Source: a bacterium
Lineage (GTDB): Bacteria > SZUA-79 > Acidulodesulfobacterales > Acidulodesulfobacteraceae
Direction: 5' to 3'
DNA: 6,105 nucleotides
Assembly: GCA_021791295.1 (NCBI GenBank)
Contig: JAJYWW010000035.1
Span: 1-6,105 of the forward strand
A model generated the notes under the pieces. That model ran no database searches. It saw nothing but the letters and a program-made list of their open reading frames with translations, and was not told the origin of the DNA. Shown here one piece after another: positions 1 through 4,238 of the stretch. Within the stretch, counting starts at the first letter, position 1; every line of letters begins with the position of its first letter. A program made the translations under genes and the position numbers.

Positions 1-1
1 T

Positions 2-835
2 CAAAGTCAGGAAAAAGAAACGATAAGGCGCGCAGGTATAGCTTCTAAGCATTTCATTCCGGTATTTGAAAGCAAAAATATAACGGATATAACGTTAGGC
101 GATATAAAAGCTTATCAGCTTCAGCGCAAACTCGAAATTATGAATTTGGAAAAAAATATCGGAAAAAAGGACAGTCAAATATCTTACAGGAGCGTTAATT
201 ACGAACTTACTATATTGCACCATTTCTTTAATTTCTGCATAGAAAAAGGCTACTTAGGCAATAACCCCGCCGCCGGCATTAAGAAACTAAACGAGCTGTC
301 CCGCCTTAAAACTTTATCCGACTCCGATATAGAGAAGCTTATCGCCGGCGCTACTAATAAATTAACCCGGGACTTAATAACCTTCTTAATTTATACCGGC
401 TGCCGGAAGGGAGAAGCCCTTAATTTAAAATGGGACGACGTGGACCTTCAGAACGACGTCATAGCGATTAAAGGGACTAAGACGAAGTATGATAGGTATA
501 TTCCGATTTCAAAGCCCCTGAAAGAGCTTTTGAGCCGCATTGAAAAAGTCCAAGACATTTTATACGTGTTTAATAGAAACGGGGCAAAATTGAGCGATTT
601 TAAGCGTTCTTTTCATACGGCGTGTAAAAATGCCGGATTAAAGGATATGCACATTCACGATTTAAGGCACGTCTTCGCAAGCAAAATGGTTATGAACGGA
701 ACATCGCTTTTTATTACAGGGGAGCTTCTCGGACATCGGACGACCCAGATGACGAAAAGATATTCGCATTTAGTCCCAAGCACTTTACGCAAGGCCGTTG
801 ACGACGTTTGGAATAAGGACGATAAAAAAGGTTAA
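2..835 (+). CDS. Tyrosine recombinase/integrase, 5'-truncated by window edge
   Basis: Phage-type integrase that would cut and rejoin DNA at specific sites through a 3'-phosphotyrosine link. The frame is open from base 2, so 277 residues are visible and the true start lies upstream; the first in-frame ATG (140) is internal. The first 50 or so visible residues look like the helical core-binding (SAM-like) domain. The catalytic domain follows with every expected residue: Arg I in TGCRKGEAL (codon 404-406), a beta-strand Lys in TKTKYDRYIPI, HDLRH (His 656-658, Arg 665-667), the GH pair (His 734-736) and the nucleophile Tyr in KRYSHL (761-763). It therefore looks active. The last Gly codon and the TAA stop form the first six bases of a 63-bp repeat whose inverted partner lies 3.2 kb away, suggesting that its recombination site adjoins its own 3' end. 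It could serve integration, inversion or resolution; the sequence does not decide. Confidence 0.93.
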   Translation, partial: QSQEKETIRRAGIASKHFIPVFESKNITDITLGDIKAYQLQRKLEIMNLEKNIGKKDSQISYRSVNYELTILHHFFNFCIEKGYLGNNPAAGIKKLNELSRLKTLSDSDIEKLIAGATNKLTRDLITFLIYTGCRKGEALNLKWDDVDLQNDVIAIKGTKTKYDRYIPISKPLKELLSRIEKVQDILYVFNRNGAKLSDFKRSFHTACKNAGLKDMHIHDLRHVFASKMVMNGTSLFITGELLGHRTTQMTKRYSHLVPSTLRKAVDDVWNKDDKKG

Positions 836-892
836 TGGTTTTATACCTAAACGAAAAATCAAAGGCCTTAACGGTCAAATTAGAGCGTTTTT
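830..892 (+). repeat. Left copy (R1) of a 63-bp inverted repeat
   Basis: R1 matches the reverse complement of 4036-4098 at 58 of 63 positions without gaps. All five mismatches are adjacent (849-853, AAACG here against GTTTT in the partner). The left arm GGTTAATGGTTTTATACC and the right arm from 854 are identical in both copies. The repeat begins on the integrase's last Gly codon and stop. It may be a recombination site of that integrase or one end of a mobile or invertible module. Confidence 0.9.
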
Positions 893-954
893 CTTTTCAA
901 CTTTTTCCGATATTCCATACGTATATCTGATTTTAACACTTAATACCTCTACAA

Positions 955-1025
955 TACTGAATTGTAATAATTGTAATATTCTCAATAGAATATCAAAGAA
1001 TATCGATAATATTAATATATATAAG
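955..1025. repeat. AT-rich patch with short direct and inverted repeats
   Basis: Very AT-rich. ATTGTAAT occurs twice (961-968 and 970-977). A 7-bp hairpin, ATATTCT/AGAATAT, with a CAAT loop spans 976-993. AGAATATC occurs twice (987-994 and 997-1004). Such patches can act as easily melted DNA near an origin or as protein binding sites; neither is shown here. Confidence 0.45.
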
Positions 1026-1041
1026 GATTTTATGTTTTTAG

Positions 1042-1089
1042 GTATTCCGCAAGGACGGCATTAAGTCCGACCTTGCGTGTGTCTAATAC
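1042..1089. other. Stem-loop 1 of the structured intergenic region
   Basis: CGCAAGG (1048-1054) pairs with CCTTGCG (1071-1077). CGG (1056-1058) pairs with CCG (1067-1069) across a single A/A mismatch, leaving an 8-base loop. GTATT (1042-1046) and AATAC (1085-1089) can extend the base with an unequal internal loop. There is no T-run on either side, so it is not a simple terminator. Confidence 0.6.
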
Positions 1090-1102
1090 GAAAAAGCCAA
1101 TT

Positions 1103-1136
1103 CCGCCGCTCTGGGCGACCAACGGGAGCAAGGCGG
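1103..1136. other. Stem-loop 2 of the structured intergenic region
   Basis: CCGCC plus GCTC (1103-1111) pairs with GAGC (1126-1129) and GGCGG (1132-1136) with a 2-base AA bulge, giving 9 pairs around a 14-base loop. It is GC-rich in an AT-rich neighbourhood, as expected if a structure is under selection. Confidence 0.55.
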
Positions 1137-1183
1137 GCACGATGTAGGTTAACCTTATCCGGAAAACAAATCCGAGCCTTTTT

Positions 1184-1221
1184 CTTTTTTTCTTTTTCTG
1201 CGGTGTGAAAAAGATAAAAAG
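1184..1221. other. Stem-loop 3: pyrimidine/purine hairpin
   Basis: Arms 1184-1198 (pyrimidines only) and 1207-1221 (almost all purines) pair at 14 of 15 positions around the 8-base loop TGCGGTGT. Just before it, CGGA/TCCG (1161-1175) followed by a T-rich run could act as a weak terminator on the + strand, for example for the integrase transcript. Confidence 0.5.
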
Positions 1222-1271
1222 CAAAGGCGCTTTACGAATTATCCGGGCTGTCCGTATATCTCGTTTAAGTC

Positions 1272-1359
1272 GAGATTTATTTATCCAAAAAATATATCCC
1301 TTCGTAAATTCTCCGCTGCGCTCCGAATCTTACTGCGGGTTTTTGGATAAATAAATCTC
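1272..1359. repeat. Extended palindrome with perfect 20-bp arms
   Basis: GAGATTTATTTATCCAAAAA (1272-1291) is exactly complementary to 1340-1359. Inside the 48-base spacer the pairing can continue: CCC/GGG, GTAA/TTAC, ATTC/GAAT and a central CGC/GCG, each separated by small loops. The whole 88 bases could therefore form one cruciform or ssDNA hairpin. No target-site duplication is evident at its ends. Possible roles are a single-strand or double-strand origin element, a small non-autonomous inverted-repeat element, or a recombinase or relaxase site. Confidence 0.75.
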
Positions 1360-1489
1360 TCCGACGCGAAATTATATTTTCTCTCTTTGTTTTATTATTT
1401 TTAAAAGAATTTTGAATTTAACTACTTTCTGAAAAAGCGAAAGGCGAGAGAAAAAACGAGAGAGATTTTTAATTAATATAAAATTGTAA

Positions 1490-1516
1490 GCGGGCTACTA
1501 TCTGATTTTGGTTCAT
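1490..1516 (-). other. Candidate ColE2-type replication origin (oriV)
   Basis: On the - strand, starting 11 bases after the rep stop codon, the sequence contains ATGAACCA followed shortly by TCAGATAGTAGCCCGC. From memory, the ColE2 origin, which also lies just downstream of rep, contains ATGAGACCAG and TCAGATAACAGCGCC in the same order with a longer spacer. Position and partial sequence likeness agree with the Rep family call. The match is short and was recalled rather than aligned, so it remains a candidate. Confidence 0.45.
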
Positions 1517-1527
1517 TGCACGGTTGC

Positions 1528-2457
1528 TTATTTTTCGTTAAAATAATAATACGCTTGACGCCTTGATATTCCTAATTCTCTTGCTATTCCATATATGCTA
1601 TATCCGGCATTTTTAAGGGCGATAGCCTGCTCTTGCCTTTCATTTGCTATTAATGCCCTGCTCTGCCCTGACAGTTTGCCCCTATGCGATTGCGTCGATA
1701 TAAACTTATTATAAGCTTCTCGGTCGTGCGTCCACGTCCACTTTGCAATAGATTTAGCGGTAGATATAACTTCGTTAATCGGCAACGGAGCAGGGAACAG
1801 GCTATTTAAGCCTTGCAGGTGCGATAATACTGCCTTTAAAAAATCTTGATAGGTTTTATCTTTTCTAAAGTTTCTTACTGCTCCATATGCCCAATACCGC
1901 CCTGAATCGAATATATATACATTTCTACCGACTCCGATTTCTACTTCTTGTTTTGTGCAAGTTCTTACTTTTTCAAGTTCGACGTAGTCGGCAAGCTTTG
2001 CAAGACTATATAAATTATTATGTATGTTCCACGTCGTCCAAAAGGGATTTAAAGGATTTTTCGTAATTAATCCAGCGTAGCCAAAGTCCGCTTGCAGTTT
2101 AAGGGTATAAGCTGTTTCAATAGCGGCAAGATACCTTAAAGCTTTTAAGCTCGAATCCGGAAACTTTGAAACTCCGCTTTCAAGTCGATATATCAAGTGT
2201 GCGTGCTGGTTCTCACGATTTATAACAACTATGTTAGGCGTTGCGACGTTTGCGTCTTCGTGGGCAAGCGCGGCGCCCGGACGATCAACGTCGAAAACTA
2301 AATAATTTACGATAAGGTGATTAAATTGAATATAGCGATACCTTAGCGCAGTCTTAAGCGGTCGGATTTTTAAGCCAGTTTTTAAGTTGTCGGCACAGTA
2401 AGGTTTTCGGGGGATTCTATCAAGATACTGACAATTTGTCATATTACTGTAAATCAT
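1528..2457 (-). CDS. ColE2-type plasmid replication initiator (Rep/primase)
   Basis: 309 residues, close to the size of ColE2-family Rep proteins. These bind an origin next to their own gene and make a very short RNA primer that starts leading-strand synthesis. Residues 50-160 carry the Replicase-type core: LVFDVDRP (53-60, acidic pair), TPNIVVIN (73-80), QHAHLIY (84-90, His pair), LRYLAAIE (107-114) and GLITKNP (129-135). GRNVYIFDSGRYWAYGAVR (178-196) is typical of the family. Residues 203-265 resemble the PriCT_1 primase C-terminal segment. Residues 284-309 (AGYSIYGIARELGISRR and on) look like a helix-turn-helix for DNA binding. The start at 2457 follows AAGGTG at short distance, but the ATG lies inside an inverted repeat that could block it. 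A second in-frame ATG five codons on is possible. Family call is by motif recognition, without a search. Confidence 0.9.
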   Translation of the reverse strand: MIYSNMTNCQYLDRIPRKPYCADNLKTGLKIRPLKTALRYRYIQFNHLIVNYLVFDVDRPGAALAHEDANVATPNIVVINRENQHAHLIYRLESGVSKFPDSSLKALRYLAAIETAYTLKLQADFGYAGLITKNPLNPFWTTWNIHNNLYSLAKLADYVELEKVRTCTKQEVEIGVGRNVYIFDSGRYWAYGAVRNFRKDKTYQDFLKAVLSHLQGLNSLFPAPLPINEVISTAKSIAKWTWTHDREAYNKFISTQSHRGKLSGQSRALIANERQEQAIALKNAGYSIYGIARELGISRRQAYYYFNEK

Positions 2458-2498
2458 ATTTTCACCTTTTTTTTTAAGGCAAATATGATTTACAGTAT
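2445..2498 (-). promoter_or_regulatory. Inverted repeat sequestering the rep start codon
   Basis: TACTGTAAATCATAT (2445-2459) and ATATGATTTACAGTA (2483-2497) are perfect 15-bp inverted copies, 23 bases apart. In rep mRNA they would form a hairpin with the ATG in the 3' arm and the AAGGTG ribosome binding site in the loop. This suggests translational control of rep, or a DNA operator for the Rep helix-turn-helix. A third copy lies at 2650-2665. Confidence 0.75.
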
Positions 2499-2522
2499 GC
2501 GGTGTTTAACCCTGTCGATTAG

Positions 2523-2564
2523 TTATTTTCCGTTAAATTTATCATTTTCTAATATTTCGTCCAT
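2523..2564 (-). pseudogene. 3' remnant of a third small-gene paralogue
   Basis: The frame reads MDEILENDKFNGK and stops, matching the C-terminus of the 86-residue gene at 3458-3718 (DETFESDKFNGK). The match continues past the stop codon: 2504-2564 and 3439-3499 agree at 52 of 61 bases, with 28 identical in a row (2516-2543 and 3451-3478). No ribosome binding site precedes the ATG and AT-rich promoter DNA lies directly upstream, so this is a leftover from duplication and rearrangement rather than a gene. It sits in the rep mRNA leader. Confidence 0.75.
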
Positions 2565-2597
2565 ATTATTTTAATATTTTTTTTATATCATATATAT

Positions 2598-2627
2598 ATT
2601 ATATACCACTTTTAACTTAATTGTCAA
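2598..2627 (-). promoter_or_regulatory. Consensus sigma-70-type promoter for rep
   Basis: Read on the - strand, TTGACA (2627-2622) and TATAAT (2603-2598) are both perfect consensus boxes, 18 bases apart. The start point would be near 2591, giving a leader of about 135 bases before the rep ATG that carries the paralogue remnant and the start-codon hairpin. It is the clearest promoter in the window. Confidence 0.8.
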
Positions 2628-2649
2628 ATCTTTATTATTTCATAAAATT

Positions 2650-2665
2650 ATGATTTACAGTAATA
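2650..2665 (+). repeat. Third copy of the rep start motif, upstream of the promoter
   Basis: ATGATTTACAGTAATA here is identical to the first 16 bases of rep read on the other strand (2457-2442), and its first 13 bases match 2485-2497. It lies 22 bases upstream of the -35 box. Read as codons it gives MIYSN, as in Rep, and then stops after KKV. It could be a regulatory binding site or a relic of an inverted duplication of the rep start. Confidence 0.65.
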
Positions 2666-2739
2666 AAAAAGTATGACTATCAATAATAACATTATGCTAT
2701 AAATATAAATAATATAAATGCTTATAACTTATAATCAGA

Positions 2740-3033
2740 TTATTTTTTTAGTCGTTTTACTGTTTCCGAAAAATCCGGCAATGCTACATCGTCGCTTGAT
2801 TTAAGATTTTCAAAGACTTGACGATATTGTTCGTTTTCTTTTTTTACGTTGTCGAGCTCTTTTTCCAACGTTTCGATTTTTTCTTTTAATTCAAATAATT
2901 TTTTCGGAACTTCTTTTTTAAGGCTCTTCTGCGCTTCTTTTTTAAGTTTCTCGTTTTGGTCGTAGAGCTCTTCATATCTTTTTAGTATTTTTTTATATCT
3001 TTCGGCGTTAACCGCAATCATTTCTTCGCTCAT
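2740..3033 (-). CDS. Small coiled-coil protein, unknown function
   Basis: 97 residues, highly charged and rich in Lys and Glu, with no membrane segment and no cysteine. Residues 10-80 show heptad-like spacing of Leu, Tyr and Ile (for example RYEELYDQNEKLKKEA and LKEKIETLEKELDNVKKE), predicting a long coiled coil and probable dimerisation. The tail (81-97) is acidic, then basic. The start is supported by TGGAGG eight bases upstream. It is the last of four co-directional small genes and lies upstream of the rep promoter. No family is recognised; a DNA-partition, relaxosome-accessory or scaffold role would be guesswork. Confidence 0.85.
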   Translation of the reverse strand: MSEEMIAVNAERYKKILKRYEELYDQNEKLKKEAQKSLKKEVPKKLFELKEKIETLEKELDNVKKENEQYRQVFENLKSSDDVALPDFSETVKRLKK

Positions 3034-3057
3034 TTTAAGCCTCCAATTTTTGATTTT

Positions 3058-3080
3058 AAAAAAGGTTAGTGGTTTTGTAT
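3058..3080 (+). repeat. Partial third copy (R3) of the R1/R2 left arm
   Basis: AAAAAAGGTTAGTGGTTTTG and the three following bases match 824-846 at 20 of 23 positions, in the same orientation as R1. The match ends where the divergent 5-base block of R1/R2 begins. Just to the right, GGTTTT (3071-3076) and AAAACC (3094-3099) flank a partly complementary centre. It may be a degenerate recombinase site. Confidence 0.5.
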
Positions 3081-3111
3081 TGACTCGCCAATTAAAACCG
3101 ATTTAAAACTC

Positions 3112-3138
3112 TATGGCACGATAAATTACCGTGCCATA
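3112..3138 (-). terminator. Stem-loop at the stop of the four-cysteine gene, possible terminator or attenuator
   Basis: TATGGCACG (3112-3120) pairs perfectly with CGTGCCATA (3130-3138) around a 9-base loop that holds the TAA stop of the gene at 3126-3416. On the - strand the stem is followed by GAG, then TTTT and further short T runs, not a clean U-tract. It may stop or pause part of the transcription before the coiled-coil gene, or protect the mRNA end. Confidence 0.5.
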
Positions 3139-3416
3139 TTGTATGCTTTCATTCTCTCCGAAAGTCTTAACCTGTTTTCTTCGGATATAAATCTTTTCTT
3201 TTTATTAGGATTTTGATTATATGGTTGAAAAGCATATAGCGAGCAATTATTGCTAAGACAATCAAGTTCTTTCGGATCCGCTCCCTCGATATAACAAGCA
3301 TAACATTGAGCCAGAATTGCTTCTTTGTGCGATAAAGCTTCGCCGTTTTTGAATTTGATATATTCACTTTTACCCTGCCTTGTAAGTAATTCTTCTTCAA
3401 ACAGCGCATTTTCCAT
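3126..3416 (-). CDS. Four-cysteine (probable zinc-binding) small protein, phage-like
   Basis: 96 residues. The centre reads EAILAQCYACYIEG, then LDCLSNNCSLYAFQPYN: Cys 38, 41, 53 and 58 in a CxxC...CxxxxC pattern followed by a Leu-Tyr segment. It resembles a class of short, uncharacterised phage and prophage proteins in which an AI.AKC.EC motif precedes C....CPLYPYR. Zinc binding is inferred from cysteine spacing only. A basic stretch (NKKKRF, 71-76) and a charged C-terminal helix follow. The start has the strongest ribosome binding site in the window, AAAGGAGG, seven bases before the ATG. It lies between the paralogue pair and the coiled-coil gene on the same strand. Confidence 0.85.
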   Translation of the reverse strand: MENALFEEELLTRQGKSEYIKFKNGEALSHKEAILAQCYACYIEGADPKELDCLSNNCSLYAFQPYNQNPNKKKRFISEENRLRLSERMKAYNMAR

Positions 3417-3430
3417 AACAAGCCTCCTTT

Positions 3431-3451
3431 GGCGGGGCGTTTAGCCTCGCC
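3431..3451 (-). promoter_or_regulatory. Intercistronic stem-loop before the four-cysteine gene
   Basis: GGCGGGG (3431-3437) and CCTCGCC (3445-3451) pair at six of seven positions around a 7-base loop. It lies between the stop at 3458 and the AAAGGAGG site of the next gene, with no U-tract, so an mRNA-stability or translation role is more likely than termination. Confidence 0.35.
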
Positions 3452-3457
3452 GATTAG

Positions 3458-3718
3458 TTATTTTCCGTTAAATTTATCGCTTTCAAATGTTTCGTCTATC
3501 TTTCTAACTATTACTTTTGCCGCTGTTTTAACCATTTTTAACGCCGATTTGATTTCTTTTCTTTTTATATCGACGGGTATGTCAAGTGTGTCTATGTATT
3601 CTGCAACCGATAGATAGTAATTAATATAAGCAAGTTCATTTTGTTCGATTTCTAAATTAAGCATTATTCTTTTTTCAAAGTTTTGTTTAAAAATCTCTTT
3701 CACTTCATCTTTTTTCAT
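3458..3718 (-). CDS. Small helical protein, paralogue B of a tandem pair
   Basis: 86 residues, charged and predicted helical, without signal peptide, membrane span or cysteine. It aligns with the 89-residue product of the next gene upstream: both start MKK-E/D-E-V/I-KEI, share LEI followed by acidic residues, an A..YI..L.IP..IKR core (residues 39-52) and the identical ending KFNGK. The two genes are 14 bases apart and both follow a run of G (here GGGGGG, 6 bases before the ATG) in place of a normal Shine-Dalgarno. They therefore come from a tandem duplication that included the translation start region. A remnant of a third copy lies at 2523-2564. No known family is recognised. Confidence 0.85.
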   Translation of the reverse strand: MKKDEVKEIFKQNFEKRIMLNLEIEQNELAYINYYLSVAEYIDTLDIPVDIKRKEIKSALKMVKTAAKVIVRKIDETFESDKFNGK

Positions 3719-3732
3719 AATAACCCCCCGTT

Positions 3733-4002
3733 TTATTTTCCGTTAAATTTCTTGCTTTTTGATACAGAATCAATAAGCTTTATTATGCTTTGACAGGCTT
3801 TTTTTATGTCGTCAAACTCTTTTTTTACCAGTTCCCTTTTAATTTCTTTTGGAATTGCAAGGTTATTTATATACCACGCTTGCGCGTAAGAATGATATAT
3901 CTCAGCAATATCATCTTTATCGATTTCTAAGTCATAAAATATTTGTTCGCTATCATCAGCTGCTATTTTTGTTAAAATTTCTTTAATTTCCTCTTTTTTC
4001 AT
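3733..4002 (-). CDS. Small helical protein, paralogue A of a tandem pair
   Basis: 89 residues, the first gene of the small-gene cluster. Shared with its neighbour: MKKEEIKEIL at the N-terminus, LEIDKDDIAEIYHSYAQAWY in the middle, NLAIPKEIKRELVKKEF (47-63) and the KFNGK ending. The sequences have diverged clearly while gene length, order of motifs and C-terminus are kept, which suggests two related but non-identical subunits, or binding of different partners. The start follows GGGGG six bases upstream of the ATG. Its upstream DNA (4003-4237) contains repeat R2 and the CC heptad array, so its transcription may depend on those or on read-through from the conjugation operon. Function unknown. Confidence 0.85.
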   Translation of the reverse strand: MKKEEIKEILTKIAADDSEQIFYDLEIDKDDIAEIYHSYAQAWYINNLAIPKEIKRELVKKEFDDIKKACQSIIKLIDSVSKSKKFNGK

Positions 4003-4035
4003 AAATGCCCCCGTTTTTTAAAATTTTACGTTAAA

Positions 4036-4098
4036 AAAAACGCTCTAATTTGACCGTTAAGGCCTTTGATTTTTAAAACAGGTATAAAACCATTAACC
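4036..4098 (-). repeat. Right copy (R2) of the 63-bp inverted repeat
   Basis: R2 is the reverse-complement partner of 830-892, with mismatches only at 4075-4079. Its outer arm (GGTTAATGG on the - strand, 4098-4090) is shared with the first element of the CC/GG heptad array. It lies between the conjugation operon and the small-gene operon. Together R1 and R2 bracket about 3.3 kb holding the structured region, rep and the small genes. Confidence 0.9.
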
Positions 4099-4238
4099 AA
4101 AAACCGACGACCGTTTAAAACTCATAAAACCGACTACCAACTGCCAAAACCCGACGACTAAAAAACTATTTAAACCTGACTACCGGAAACCAAAGACCTT
4201 TTTCTTTTTCCAACCCGAAACCAGAAAACCAAGAACCC
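4090..4238 (-). repeat. Four-block heptad array of GG (CC on + strand) dinucleotides
   Basis: On the + strand CC occurs at 4090, 4097, 4104, 4111; at 4130, 4137, 4144, 4151; at 4175, 4183, 4190, 4197; and at 4214, 4221, 4229, 4236. Each block is four CCs spaced 7 bases apart, with two spacings of 8. Blocks are separated by 11 to 22 bases of AT-rich DNA. On the - strand 14 of the 16 are GGT, or GG within a GGT step. CCGACGACC-like 9-mers recur at 4104, 4130, 4151 and 4176. Possible readings are protein binding sites next to R2, or G-rich RNA/DNA able to form two-tier quadruplexes. Confidence 0.75.

Larger units (their letters stand above)
836..1527. other. Non-coding structured region between integrase and rep, probable replication control/origin region
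   Basis: No open frame here has a convincing ribosome binding site or protein-like composition. The integrase and rep genes converge on this stretch. It contains the rest of repeat R1, an AT-rich repeat patch (about 955-1025), three stem-loops (1042-1089, 1103-1136, 1184-1221), a long palindrome (1272-1359), a purine-rich stretch with two CGAGAGA copies (about 1432-1466) and an origin-like sequence (1490-1516). In ColE2-type plasmids the origin lies just downstream of rep, which is this location. A short transcript or an origin of transfer could also be present. Confidence 0.6.

Noticed and set aside
798..1064. 88-codon + strand frame overlapping the integrase end
   Set aside because: It overlaps the integrase out of frame, has no ribosome binding site, and runs through the repeat and AT-rich patch.
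1048..1116. tRNA-Leu-like stretch on the - strand (GCCCAGAGC then GGCGGAATTGGC, followed by AGAC and a stem)
   Set aside because: The D-arm-like 12-mer is striking, but there is no T-arm (GGTTCGA), no matching 3' acceptor strand and no 5-bp/7-base anticodon arm. At most it is a decayed tRNA fragment or chance.
1030..1224. 64-codon open frame on the - strand across the intergenic hairpins
   Set aside because: It begins at a TTG without a ribosome binding site, and its sequence is explained by the stem-loops and the pyrimidine/purine hairpin. The product has a Lys/Phe-rich start and no recognisable domain.
1272..1359. Palindrome as a simple rho-independent terminator or integron attC site
   Set aside because: No U-tract follows on either strand, and the arms lack the GTTRRRY/RYYYAAC boxes expected of attC.
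3167..3421. 84-codon - strand frame overlapping the four-cysteine gene
   Set aside because: The frame at 3126-3416 has the correctly spaced AAAGGAGG site and a conserved-looking cysteine pattern; this one is its out-of-frame shadow.
830..4098. Insertion sequence bounded by R1 and R2
   Set aside because: No transposase lies between the repeats, no target duplication is visible outside them, and 63-bp repeats next to an integrase fit site-specific recombination better.
4090..4238. CRISPR array
   Set aside because: The recurring unit is a dinucleotide at 7-base steps with degenerate 9-mers; there are no long identical repeats with unique spacers and no cas genes.
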